This document shows, piece after piece, positions 31,451 through 42,168 of a DNA stretch of 64,000 nt. The stretch is from Nitzschia sp. pyKryTriq1 (Eukaryota; Bacillariophyta; Bacillariophyceae; Bacillariales; Bacillariaceae): positions 3,024,629-3,088,628 of the forward strand of contig OY101119.1 in the NCBI GenBank assembly GCA_956465555.1, written 5' to 3'. The position numbers were made by a program, and so were the translations under genes. The notes beneath the pieces are model-generated. The model saw nothing but the letters and a program-made list of their open reading frames with translations. It was not told the DNA's origin and ran no database searches. Position 1 is the stretch's first letter. Every line of letters starts with the position of its first letter.

Positions 31451-34400
31451 CTAGACCATATCTACCCCGCTGACATATACATCATGCTCATCCCCACCGC
31501 TGGTGAGGGATGATGATGCCACAACCATCGTCGCTTCGTATGTCTTAGCAAGGTTGAAGAGTTCATCGAACATGCGATCGACGAAGTGATCTGTGGCCAT
31601 GGTAGGACTGACAACGATTTCATCCAAGTCGTCATTTGCAATGTACACGGGTGTGTATTGAAAACCGGAGTTTGTGGTGCAGCAAGTGGCCACCTTCTTG
31701 GCGACGTGACTGAAGCCACCCTCTTCTCCCGTCTTTAGCAATTGAATCATTCGTCCCGGTGGGTACAGACGAACGCTTCGAGTCGAACCTCGGGTTTGCT
31801 TGCGTTCATCTTGAATACGCCAATATTCTTGTAATTGTTGATAGTAGGATGTAGTTCGATAGGAAGTCGTCCCGAAAGATGGCGATGATGAAGATGGTGG
31901 CGTTGCTGCTGCTGCTGCTGCTGCAGGATCTTCTTCCCCTTCTTCTTCTTCTTCAAACAACCACTCGTCAATCAGCTCGTTCAGATCCTCCAAATCCTGA
32001 GAAGCATTGTCCGTCGATGCACCCCAGAAACAAGCTCGGCGAGAGTTTCCAGTCCAAAAACTTTGAGCCACTTGGTACTTGGGTACCTTGAGGCGTGCCA
32101 CTAGTTCCAATACCTCGTCTCGTAAACGCTCCAAGGCCAAGACGGAAAGACGTGGCACGATATCCGAGTCCAAAATGTACGAGGTGGCCCACGATTCGCA
32201 TTTCGTGGCCAGCTCCCACGTCATGGTACATCCAGGAGGCGAAAAGTTGAAGACTCGCAACGAAGGAAATCGCGATTTCAGCATGTATCCCAAGAGCGTA
32301 CAAATGCCCGCACCCAACGAGTGACCGACCAATCGCAAATGATAGTCGGGATAGTCGTTTCGTAGCAACTGTTCCAGTAGTCCATGTCGTTCCAGGTCGG
32401 CATAGAGATTTCGAGCCGAGGCGACTACACCTGCGTGGCAGTATTGATTCTCGTCGACTTCAAATCCATGCTTTTGACCAAGATCGTAGACACATTGAGG
32501 ATCGATATGAACGTCCGTCACCAAGTCGTCCAAACTGAGACTTCCACGGACACTGACCACCACGGATTGAGACTCATGATCCAAAAGTATACAGTACGGA
32601 ACCAATGAGAACCGGTTGACGAATTGGGCGTAGATCAAATCCGCTTCAGGTATTCCCGCTACTAAAAGTAGCGATTGTTGGTGCCATCCGCAGAGATTGT
32701 CGCCAATGGTAGTTCCTCTCATCGTCGTCATGGACTGGCTGCTCGTGGCAGCAGTGCCGAAAGTAGGTTCTAGGTCGTCACCAGGGACAAGATCCGTTCT
32801 TCGTCGTCGAGGATTATCATTGCAGCATCTTCCTCGTTGACAGAGATCACACGAGCGACACAATAGACGTGGAATACCCGTCACTGGATGGACAAACAGA
32901 TACAACATCCAAGTATATATCCCCAGAGCATATTTGGCCATTCTAGCACCTTCTTGTAGACGCAATAGATCAATGGGATTATGAGGATTGAGCACGGCCC
33001 TTGTTTGGGTTTGATAAAAGGGAGGTGGTGGGGATGATGATGATAATGGCGACGTCGCCAGCATCGTCCTCATCATCATTGGACTAGAAGCAGCAGCAGC
33101 AGTTGCAGCAGTTTGGAGGCGTAATCGCCGTGGCGAAGGAGAAGAAGAAGAGTGATGAAGTTCTTCCCCGTGGTCGTCGAGGCGTCGATAGATGGGTTGA
33201 GTGGAAGGAATGATGATGATGGGGGAGGATGCAGAAGTACGGATTGCTGTACTAGTAGGCGATGATGATATAGTATTGACCAATCGCGTGGTTTCAGGTA
33301 GATCCAAGGACATGCTGGTCATGCTGGCAGTTGGTGGCGTGGCGGTATGAGTATTAGTGGTGGTAGCCGTTCGTTTGAGATCATTGGTACTCCCGACCCG
33401 TGATCGAAGTGTCGAGGCTGTGATACTGCTACTGTTACTACGTCGCTTGCTGATGCTGGAAGCACCACCCGGCACGTCACTGACACTTCGGGTCAAATGT
33501 CGAGTACTACTAGTAGTACCAGTAGTAGAGGAGGGTGATGAATCATCTCTGTCATAGCTACCATCAGCGTGGAGATTTCGTCTCGTGTCTCTCGGCAATT
33601 CTGCTGTCGTTGATAATACTGCTGATCTTTGCATGATTTGTAGTTGTGTCTGACTGATGTTGATACTGAGGCTGGATCGAACCACTTGCAATCTTGCCTG
33701 TAGTATGCGTTGCCTTTGAAGTCTTTGCAGTACCAACAAGCCCGTCACGAGGTCGGTAGGAACGACATCAAGAGTCCCCCGCGTCTCTAGATAGTCGGCC
33801 AAGGCTTGAGAGAGCTGTTTGTAGTACGGAACCACACCCCCACCATTCGGACCACCACTATTGCCACCAGTGCTGTTTGTAATAAAGTCTTGTCCACCAA
33901 AGATGAAACACGTACTCATGGATAAACATTGACACATCCATTGACAGCGATCCGCCCAAAGCTCCTCGGTAAGTTCATGCTGAAAATCATTGTCACTACC
34001 ATCACCATAACCATAACCACCATCACCATTGTCGTAATAATAGTGTTGGTGATGAGGCGATGTTGATGTTGATAATGATGCCCGTGGATCCAACAAAAGT
34101 TCTGTCTGTAGTTTATTCACATGTACCAGCCGCATCCAAAATACCACGGCAATCAGCACTTCGGTGAGCTGAGAAATGGCCAAGAGTACACTCACCAGCC
34201 ACCAAGATTTCGATCCGATCCAATGAACAACCACAGCACGATGATTCTTGCTGCTCTCTTCCAGTCCCGCCCGACATTGCAAAAAGACGGAAGCAAAGAA
34301 TATCATCGAAACGAGATAGATGGCTAGAATCATCGTCAACAGGACGGTAAAGACGCAGAGTTTGCATTCCAGCAATCCTTCCACTTTGGAGGTACGGGGT

Positions 34401-34819
34401 TGACGATGCATCGTGGGGGTTCCTTGTCCGGACCACCACCAAAGCTTGTATTCCAGTGCTATCGATGCGACTCCAAACAATAAACAAGCTAGCAAATACA
34501 TGCTGGTTAGTAGAGGAAAGAAATGCGAATGATGGCAAGAGGAGCTACTAATGCCATCGTCATCATCATCATCATCATCACGTTGGGGGTCTGTCAAGAG
34601 AAACTCCAACAAGTAGTAGTTCCAGTTGCGGCCGCCGCCAGCACTGCCATCATCCTTGACCTCTGCTGCTACTCCTGCTTCTCGAATCAGATAGAAACAT
34701 TGCGGTAGGATCAATAACGCCCCTTGTACGACACGCGTCAATATGGTCAAGAGGGCCGGGAAATGCAAATCATCGCCGCCCAGCAACGTTCGTTTCTGAA
34801 AGAGATAAATCGCAGGCAT
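31451..34819 (-). CDS. class 3 lipase, sn-1 diacylglycerol lipase-like
   Basis: 1122 residues, single exon. Four hydrophobic helices fall in the first ~240 residues, as in animal DAG lipases, with low-complexity Asp/Gly/Tyr linkers. A long Ser/Thr-rich insertion occupies ~400-620. The alpha/beta-hydrolase domain runs ~640-960. Visible elements are VSVRGSLSLDDLVTDVHID, the nucleophile elbow LVGHSLGAG (Ser ~834), FSPPG after it, and ILDSDIVPRLS carrying the likely catalytic Asp. A catalytic His is expected further on, plausibly in the VAKK/TPVYIANDD region, but I did not fix it. DAG lipases release a fatty acid from the sn-1 position of diacylglycerol in membranes. The C-terminus ends at VYVSGVDMV, and its last codons are duplicated downstream. 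Confidence 0.85.
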   Translation of the reverse strand: MPAIYLFQKRTLLGGDDLHFPALLTILTRVVQGALLILPQCFYLIREAGVAAEVKDDGSAGGGRNWNYYLLEFLLTDPQRDDDDDDDDGISSSSCHHSHFFPLLTSMYLLACLLFGVASIALEYKLWWWSGQGTPTMHRQPRTSKVEGLLECKLCVFTVLLTMILAIYLVSMIFFASVFLQCRAGLEESSKNHRAVVVHWIGSKSWWLVSVLLAISQLTEVLIAVVFWMRLVHVNKLQTELLLDPRASLSTSTSPHHQHYYYDNGDGGYGYGDGSDNDFQHELTEELWADRCQWMCQCLSMSTCFIFGGQDFITNSTGGNSGGPNGGGVVPYYKQLSQALADYLETRGTLDVVPTDLVTGLLVLQRLQRQRILQARLQVVRSSLSINISQTQLQIMQRSAVLSTTAELPRDTRRNLHADGSYDRDDSSPSSTTGTTSSTRHLTRSVSDVPGGASSISKRRSNSSSITASTLRSRVGSTNDLKRTATTTNTHTATPPTASMTSMSLDLPETTRLVNTISSSPTSTAIRTSASSPIIIIPSTQPIYRRLDDHGEELHHSSSSPSPRRLRLQTAATAAAASSPMMMRTMLATSPLSSSSPPPPFYQTQTRAVLNPHNPIDLLRLQEGARMAKYALGIYTWMLYLFVHPVTGIPRLLCRSCDLCQRGRCCNDNPRRRRTDLVPGDDLEPTFGTAATSSQSMTTMRGTTIGDNLCGWHQQSLLLVAGIPEADLIYAQFVNRFSLVPYCILLDHESQSVVVSVRGSLSLDDLVTDVHIDPQCVYDLGQKHGFEVDENQYCHAGVVASARNLYADLERHGLLEQLLRNDYPDYHLRLVGHSLGAGICTLLGYMLKSRFPSLRVFNFSPPGCTMTWELATKCESWATSYILDSDIVPRLSVLALERLRDEVLELVARLKVPKYQVAQSFWTGNSRRACFWGASTDNASQDLEDLNELIDEWLFEEEEEGEEDPAAAAAAATPPSSSSPSFGTTSYRTTSYYQQLQEYWRIQDERKQTRGSTRSVRLYPPGRMIQLLKTGEEGGFSHVAKKVATCCTTNSGFQYTPVYIANDDLDEIVVSPTMATDHFVDRMFDELFNLAKTYEATMVVASSSLTSGGDEHDVYVSGVDMV

Positions 34820-35556
34820 TTCTATTCTTTTCTTTTCTTTTCTCTTTTCTTGATATGTTCTTTTTTTGTTTTGTTTCTATGACTCCTCCTCCTCCTCCTC
34901 GAACAATGACATTATTATATCCCAATTCGATGAATGAATGGATAGCTAGCTTTGCTAGAGTAGGCAGTGATGTTACTATGAGGATATATGTGATGATCAA
35001 CGATCCTATTTTCAGGAGGCACTATACTAACGCGCAAACCCCACACGCTAATACACGCCATTGTCGCTGAAGAAGTTTTTTGTGCGGAGTCTATCTGCGT
35101 GTGTCGTGGGTATTACCAGTACCGGTACAGTAACAGTAAATTTATCGGTAGGACGGGCGAAGATCAGACAAGGAAAAAGCAGTCACTGACGGTCGACTAC
35201 ATCGACCAAGTCGTTGGAATTGTTAGATGTATTCGTATTTGTATATCTGTAATGTTTCACCAGACCCATCTACTTATGGTTCTGACCCGTCTGGCGCGTA
35301 AACGGATCACTGCCCCAATAGATTAGAATTCCCGCGGGAAAACCCGAGAACCACCAACGGCAGCTCACTTTTTCTCGCACTCGGCTCCGCCGCAACCCAA
35401 ACACATCAACAAATAATATAATCATCATCAGCAACGAGAAACAAAGAACAAGCATATCCTTCCTTGAGGTTGTGTACCTTCGTTTGGTTTTCTTTGCTTC
35501 ACTTGCAGCAAAGACGTGCATTACAATACTGTACCTGGTACTGTAAGAATACTGGA
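34820..35556. promoter_or_regulatory. divergent intergenic region
   Basis: Between two genes pointing away from each other. Pyrimidine-rich next to the lipase start. No specific element is defended. Confidence 0.4.
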
Positions 35557-37425
35557 ATGACAATGGTGGCAGTTTTCTCTTCGTCGTCATCTTCTTCCTC
35601 CTCGAACCACCACCACATCAAAACCAAACGACGACGCTCGTCGTCGCCAATGAAGATTGCTGCGAAAATGCTCCTCACTTGCGGCGGAACCGTCAAGCCA
35701 CAGACGATTATCATCGTGACAATCGGAATCGCATTATTGGGTCTCTTCAGTTTGGAACCTGTGCTGGTATACGAATCATCATCATCATCATCATCATCCT
35801 CTTTCTATTCTCCCGATCGGCCACCGGGGTCCTCAGCTTTACCACTACCACCACCCAAGAGAACAACCAAAACAAAAACAGCCGAAACCACCAAACCCAT
35901 GCGAGGAAGATCATCGTTGCCTTCCTCTCGATACGGTATGGTTCCCAAACAATCTCTTCGGACTTCCATCATGTACCCAGTAGATACCATGATGGACGTG
36001 GAAGAGGAAAAAACCGACATCAGCAGCGTGAAAACAACAACCATATACAGCCACAAGGATACACCTTGGTTCAGCAATGTTCAGCAGACGACGACTCAAC
36101 CGAAAACACCTCATCCTCGAGTGGTATTCCTTGGAGACGACTTTGACGGTGACGACCTCGTCGTGACAACATCATGGCCAGCACAACCAAAAACTTCTTT
36201 ACGAGTACCACCAATTCTAATGATTCCCGATCCAGAGGATTCACAGCCAATCAAGTTCGAGTCGTCAATGAGTCTTTCTAGTACCATTTTGGAACAGCGC
36301 AATGAAACAGAGGTTGAAATACTTCCATTCGAGAAACCATTCCTGGAAGAATGTGAACAGCAACGAAATCCTCAAGTCCATCCGACTTGCAATCAATTGC
36401 ATGAATTGCCCATGAATGACGACGAGGATCACAATCATGGAGATGGGGCGATTGCACTTTTGAATACCAAGGGATCCTGGAGGACCGCCTGGACGGTTCA
36501 AAATGATACAGCAGTCCTAAAAGTACTTCAGTGGTCACGATCCTTCAACGAAGAAGCCTATCATCATCATGCCTTGGATGTCATTGTCAGCGACCTATTG
36601 ACGGCCAGCCCATATGTGATTGATGCGTATGGCTATTGTGGACAGTCTATACTACAAGAATGGGCGCCAAATAGTGGACGAGACTTTGTGAAATCCTACG
36701 ACATTCGGAATCGACAACGTCTGAGAATCGCCAGAGATTTGGCCAGAGGGTTGGCCGATCTACAAGCCCTGCAACCCATTTCCCATGAATCCTTTCGGGA
36801 CGGTCCTCACAATAATACTACTGGTGAAAAAGGAGAAGAAGGCTTGATTTCGCGCCAGATTCCTCCCGCGCCGCCAGTGGTCTTTTCACACAACGATATC
36901 AACATTGCGAACACTATCCAAGGGACCAATGGAAGGGTCAAATGGAATGATTTCAATATCGGTGTACTCTTGCGGACTAAGAAAGGGAGCAATTTCACAG
37001 AAGAGTGCGGCGCCCCCGTCAAATTCCGAGCCGACTTGTGGCGGTCGCCCGAAGAAGTCCGAAATACTAGCTACGTCCAACTGCAATACACAGACATGTA
37101 CGGTTTTGGTAACATTTTGTATCAAGTCATGACTCGTCATCAACCTTGGACTCACAAGGAGCCCGAAGGCAAATTGACCACCGAGCAAGTCGCCGATCGC
37201 AAACGCCAGGGTCGATTGCCCACCATCCCGGAACAATACCGCAACACTACCAACAAAGACTTGCAAACCATGGTGTTGGCCACCATTTCCTGCTATCATC
37301 CAGTACCGTCCAAACGACTGTCCGCGTACGAATTGGCTCACGCTCTGAGCTATGTGTACGATCGCTTGCAACGCAAGCAAAGGGTTTCCACTCAAATGCT
37401 CCGAGAACTGTTTCTCAGCAAATAA
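35557..37425 (+). CDS. membrane-anchored protein-kinase-like protein
   Basis: 622 residues from the ATG at 35557; the frame is open upstream without ATG. A Ser/His/Arg head is followed by one hydrophobic segment (TIIIVTIGIALLGLFSL), then a low-complexity stalk and the kinase-like domain from ~310. Seen: VLKV at the ATP-lysine position, the catalytic-loop equivalent SHNDINIANTI at ~444 (HND for HRD, Asn kept), DFNIG at the DFG position, LWRSPEE for APE, and DMYGFGNILYQVMT for subdomain IX. The fold should be luminal or extracellular if the helix is a type II anchor. Changed HRD and DFG motifs leave activity open, but Asp, Asn and Lys are present. Substrate unknown. Confidence 0.8.
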   Translation: MTMVAVFSSSSSSSSSNHHHIKTKRRRSSSPMKIAAKMLLTCGGTVKPQTIIIVTIGIALLGLFSLEPVLVYESSSSSSSSSFYSPDRPPGSSALPLPPPKRTTKTKTAETTKPMRGRSSLPSSRYGMVPKQSLRTSIMYPVDTMMDVEEEKTDISSVKTTTIYSHKDTPWFSNVQQTTTQPKTPHPRVVFLGDDFDGDDLVVTTSWPAQPKTSLRVPPILMIPDPEDSQPIKFESSMSLSSTILEQRNETEVEILPFEKPFLEECEQQRNPQVHPTCNQLHELPMNDDEDHNHGDGAIALLNTKGSWRTAWTVQNDTAVLKVLQWSRSFNEEAYHHHALDVIVSDLLTASPYVIDAYGYCGQSILQEWAPNSGRDFVKSYDIRNRQRLRIARDLARGLADLQALQPISHESFRDGPHNNTTGEKGEEGLISRQIPPAPPVVFSHNDINIANTIQGTNGRVKWNDFNIGVLLRTKKGSNFTEECGAPVKFRADLWRSPEEVRNTSYVQLQYTDMYGFGNILYQVMTRHQPWTHKEPEGKLTTEQVADRKRQGRLPTIPEQYRNTTNKDLQTMVLATISCYHPVPSKRLSAYELAHALSYVYDRLQRKQRVSTQMLRELFLSK

Positions 37426-38210
37426 AAATAATATGAACACCAGGAGCACCAACAATAGCACAAGTAGCAACCTGGTAGTACTGATACCAAGCTAGCGAGC
37501 AGCAGAATAGGCTTGCATTATCTGTGTTCTTTGTTCCACCGATGCGTACTGTAGCAATGCGGCAACATGATGATATTGTGTAGCTCCTCTCTAGCTAGAC
37601 GACGATCAGCAGATGATGATATCACCACGAGTAGTAGTAGCAGTACCAAGTCCTCCTCGTACTCCACCACTCTCATTCTTCTTGTTCGATTAGTGTGATC
37701 TTTTGAAATGAAAAGATTGAGTAGGTTTTTGGCCATTCTTATGATTTGTATTTTGCCGGATTACAATGAACATTTCTGTCGAAGAATTATTTGGAATGAC
37801 GTTTGTAGTTGCGTTGATAGATGTCGGTCGGAGGCAACTTCCGGCCATCTGGAAGATTCTCTTATTCTTCTTCTTGCATCGTCAGCCTTTCGCGCCACGA
37901 AGTCCGCATCCACACGAGCTCTGTGCCGAGAGCTCCTCATCCAATGAGAACGTTCCCGGTAACGAGCTCTACGTACGAAACCTGTACGCGGCCAAATACT
38001 TCATCGTACCAAGAAGCGACCTCTTCGATTTCGAGGTCTCCGAAACATAAACGTCATAGGCGCAAAAGCAATCAACACGTATTTCGGATCTTCGTCGTTT
38101 TGGCGTTCTCCTCCATCCGTCGTCGTCCACCGACCGACGACCTATGCTGCTAGCTACGACCGCTCATTTTCTTACCGACCAAGGATTGAAAAACAATCAA
38201 GGACACCACC
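37426..38210. other. intergenic, no gene seen
   Basis: 3' flank of the kinase-like gene and promoter side of the ATP sulfurylase gene. CTAGTAG repeats lie at 37,580-37,650. No coding frame supported. Confidence 0.5.
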
Positions 38211-39722
38211 ATGAAATTCTTCGTTGCCGCCGCCTGCCTTGCCGCCTCTGTCTCGGCTTTCACTGCCATGGCCCCTCGGGGTGTGGCCCAAAAGAGCAGC
38301 AGTATCATCTCCCACTTTGATACGTAAGTGAACATACGTGCTGCCTCCTGCTGCACCAGCATGGAAAGCCAAAATGAATGAATGTCGGGTCGCATCGGTG
38401 GACCGATGAGAAGCTTTCCACGGACCGGCCGACTTTTTCACACTGTATATACTGAGCATACACGTACTCATCGATTGTATATTTTTTCTTTATTTCCTTC
38501 CTGCATACAAATTTATATGTATGCATGTGTTTTCGATGACGATAACGTATATTATTCTGTATGTAGTTCTTTGATGGCTGCCAAGCAAGTTCCCCATGGA
38601 GGTACTTTGGTTGACCTTGTTGTCAAGTCGGACGCCGAGAAGAAGGCCGCCATTGCCAAGGCCACCGTCGAGATTGCGGCCTCGGAACGTCAATTGTGCG
38701 ATGTTGAGTTGATCATGAACGGTGGATTCTCCCCTTTGACTGGATTCATGGATGAAGCTACGTACAACAGCGTCGTCGATACCATGGCTCTTCCCGATGG
38801 AACCATCTTTGGCCTTCCCGTCGTTTTCGACACCAACAGTGATGATCTTCAGCCTGGAACCACCGTCTTGCTCAAGCAGGGAGACCTTCCCATCGCCACT
38901 GTGGAGTTGACCGATAAGTACCTTCCCAACAAGGTCAAGGAATGCAAGGAATGCTACGGAACATCCGAGTTGGAGCACCCCGGTACTCTCATGGTTGCCA
39001 CCGAACGTGGAAAATACTACATGGGAGGAAAGGTCACTGGTTTGAACTTCCCCGTCCGTGACTTTCCCTGCAAGACTCCCGCCGAAGTCCGTGCGGAACT
39101 GCCCGACGACAAGGACGTCGTCGCCTTCCAATGCCGTAACCCTGTCCACCGTGCTCACTACGAGCTTTTCACCCGTGCCTTGGACGATCCTTTGGTCGGA
39201 GAGGGCGGTATCGTTTTGGTCCACCCCACTTGCGGTCCTACTCAAGCCGATGATATTCCAGGAACGGTCCGATACAAGACTTATGAAGTCTTGAAGGAAG
39301 AAACTGCCAACCCCCGTGTTCTCTGGGAATACTTGCCGTACTCCATGCACATGGCTGGACCCCGTGAGGCCATCCAACACATGATCATCCGAAAGAACTT
39401 TGGCTGCACTCACTTTATCATTGGACGTGACATGGCCGGATCCAAGTCTAGCATCACTGGTGAAGACTACTACGGTGCCTACGATGCCCAAGATACCGCC
39501 AAGGCCAACGCCGAAAAGTTGGGTGTCATGCCCGTCCCATCGCTGAACTTGGTCTTTACGGAAGAGGAGGGATACGTCACGGCCGATGAAGCCAAGGAAA
39601 AGGGATTGCACGAAATGAAATTGTCGGGAACCAAGTTCCGACAAATGCTTCGAGGAGGAGATGATATTCCTGAATGGTTCGCCTTCAAGAGTGTAGTCCG
39701 AGTCTTGCGAGAAAACGCCTAA
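38211..39722 (+). CDS. plastid ATP sulfurylase (sulfate adenylyltransferase), two exons
   Basis: Exons are 38211..38323 and 38567..39722, with a 243 bp GTAAGT...TAG intron; phase 2/1 join, 422 residues. ATP sulfurylase makes adenosine phosphosulfate plus pyrophosphate from ATP and sulfate, the entry step of sulfate assimilation. Motifs: QCRNPVHRAH at ~226 (Q-x-R-N-P-x-H and the second His), GRDMAGSK (GRD loop) and SGTKFRQML (the S-G-T-x-x-R close). Exon 1 encodes only a targeting leader, MKFFVAAACLAASVSAF-TAMAP. This is a signal peptide with Phe at the expected cleavage site, then a transit-like stretch, the classic diatom bipartite plastid signal. Exon 2 opens three codons before the Met of MAAKQVPHGG. 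No APS kinase domain follows. Very confident. Confidence 0.95.
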
Positions 39723-40474
39723 AGCAAATGATGATGAATAATATTTAATATTTTCAAGAATGAATGAATGAATGAATGCATGCTGTAAAGTGTTAAAATG
39801 TTTTCTTTTTTTGTTTCAAAAAACGCTGCCTTCTTCTTTCTCCTTTTTCTTCTCTCATTCTTGTTGGACTACATTAGAGTCTACTGTAGTAGTACTGACT
39901 GCTGACTGTCTATACCCATACTTCGTACAGGTAAGCAAAGAAAGTGACGCCGGTGTGGTTGCTAGTAGCTAATGTAGCAGCTGCTTCCTTTTGGTCTATA
40001 TCTCGATTGCCTTTGGTCTCTTAATTTCTCGGAAGGTCTCGTGTCCGCTGAATTATTAAGACGTCCGGATGAATGACGACGAAAACGTAGACGACTCGAT
40101 CGACTGAAAGAATATTGTGGTGTCGGAGGAGTCGTCTGATAGTCGGTCTGACATTCCATCCGTATCGGAACGGACGGACGGTGCATCTTCAACAACGAAC
40201 GATGACGATGACGCGCGTGCGTGCGTGACAAAAAAGATCCACCGACCGACCGACCGACCGCCGACCGCAATGGAGTGCGTCAAAGGGGGGGAAAAGAGCC
40301 AAAACGCAAGCCGACGACGAACGATGCGCGATGCGATGATACCGGTGGAGATGATGATGCTGTTGTGATGATTCAAATCATCTCGCCCTCATACATACCA
40401 GTACAGTATTAGGCTACCGGTACAGTATTATCCTCCATAGAGACGACGACCCCTCACTTACGCACTCGGTACAT
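39723..40474. other. intergenic, no gene seen
   Basis: Contains a short (GAAT)n run at 39,759-39,780 and a CGAC-rich block at 40,240-40,270. No coding frame supported. Confidence 0.5.
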
Positions 40475-42168
40475 ATGACAATGAAGTCGTATCATGGGTC
40501 GCAATGTGGCTTATCGACAGTGTGGTTTTCACTCGTCCTGCTTGTACTACTAGCGACAAATAATCATCTTTGCGTCGCGAGGTCGTCCTCCCAGCATCCT
40601 CAGCAAAATAATATCAAGCCGACGCTGTCAGTGCGTTCGCCTATGTCATCGGGATCCACCACCACACCACCAAAGAAGAATACTTATCTAAGCTTTGCTC
40701 TTCCTCGAGGAGGCGCTGATGCAAATGACGATGATGATGGCGAGGAGGATGTTGATGTTGATGTTGATGTTGATGTGATATCGGTCAACGCTGACGAAAC
40801 TCTACCCGCGGAGATTGCAGGTGCGTCTTTGACAGCATTTCGTGCTGCTTCTGCTGCTACTACTACTTCTGTGCCTGTAATAATAGAACCACCACCAGAA
40901 AAAATAGCCACTCACCGAAACAATCACAATCACAATCACAATCATACAGATGTGGAATCATCGTCAGCAACTCTTGCTGCTCCTGCTGCTCCTGCTGGTA
41001 CAACAACAACAACTGCTGCTGGTGGTCCTGCTCCTCCTTCCATGTTGGCCAGAAAACGCCTGGCCAATTTGAAAGAACGAACGTTGCCGGCGGTGTTCAT
41101 GCTCGCCGTGGTGGGATCCATAGCCAAGTATCTCAAAGAGGATGGTTTGATAGGTCTGACACTTTTGCTTCAGGGAGGCATGTATCAAGAAGCGACGAGA
41201 GTGATTGGAGGCGATTTTCCTCATGCATTCTTCAAGTGGTGGTGGTTCCTCACGGCAAGTGTGGCGTTGAATGGACCTCGCATATTTTCCTGGGCCTCGA
41301 CCAAAGTGATGGCGGGTGCCGTAGCCATGACCATGATTGGGATTATTTCTTCCGTGATTCGAATGAATTGGAAGGGGGCCGAAGTGGAAGAGTTTCGAGA
41401 CTTGCTTCGTCAAGCCGCTGTATCTTTCCTGGCGACGGTGAGTCAGTTAGTCAGTCAGTTAGTCAGTCAGTCAGGCGGAGTCTGATGATCCGATGAATGA
41501 ATGAATGAATGCGTGTTCCATTGTTGGTATTGCTTGCATGTCCTGCTGGTTCTATCGTCCCTCATTCAAGTATGTTTGTTTATTTGTCCATGTCCACAAC
41601 CACGCTATCCTTGCTTTCTCTTCTCATGAAACAAAAACAACAACAAAAATAATAATAGCTTTTGGTGGTACTTCCATCTTCGTATTGGATCGCCACCTTG
41701 GAAGAATTTGGAATGCAATGGCTCGCACTACCCGCCGCCCTCGTCATTATCAACGATACCATGGCGTATTTCTTTGGAATTGCGTTTGGAAAGCACAAAT
41801 TACTTCCGGTCATTTCTCCCAGTAAAACATGGCAAGGTTTCTTGGGTGCCGCCTTTTCCACCATGCTCGCATCCTACTACTACTTCTCCTTCTCCTCCTC
41901 CTCTATGATGCCGAATTCGAATAATAACAAACAGCAGGATGCCATTTTCTTGTCATTGGTCGTCTCGTTCATTGCTCCGTTTGGTGGCTTTTTGGCATCC
42001 ATGATCAAACGAGCCTACGCCCAAAAAGACTTTGGATCCTTGTTCCCTGGACATGGAGGATTCGTCGATCGTTTGGATTGTCAACTCATCCTGGGACCCA
42101 TTGTCTTTCTCTATCTTTCACTAACCAAAGGCGGCGGAGGTGGAGGCGGAGGAGGAGGAAGCCAGTAA
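40475..42168 (+). CDS. phosphatidate cytidylyltransferase (CDP-DAG synthase), two exons
   Basis: Exons are 40475..41437 and 41659..42168, with a 221 bp GTGAGT...TAG intron; phase 0, 490 residues. The enzyme converts phosphatidate plus CTP to CDP-diacylglycerol, precursor of phosphatidylglycerol and phosphatidylinositol. The C-terminal part matches the family signature closely: S-x-I-K-R at SMIKRAY, KDFG, and PGHGGFVDRLD with the catalytic Asp residues, preceded by SPSKTWQGFLG. Several hydrophobic segments make it polytopic. The first ~190 residues start with a signal-like helix and are then low complexity (Asp/Val, Asn/His, Ala/Thr). The end is an odd poly-Gly coded by GGA/GGC repeats, so the C-terminus may have been altered by repeat expansion. 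Compartment (ER, mitochondrion or plastid) is not settled. Confidence 0.88.

Noticed and set aside
33670-33700. Possible tRNA B-box (GGTTCGATCC on the minus strand)
   Set aside because: It lies in the lipase coding sequence and no matching A-box, acceptor stem or anticodon arm can be built. No tRNA or rRNA gene was found anywhere in the window.
38490-39644. Minus-strand open frame (384 codons) opposite ATP sulfurylase
   Set aside because: The plus strand carries all ATP sulfurylase motifs; the antisense frame has no protein-family character.
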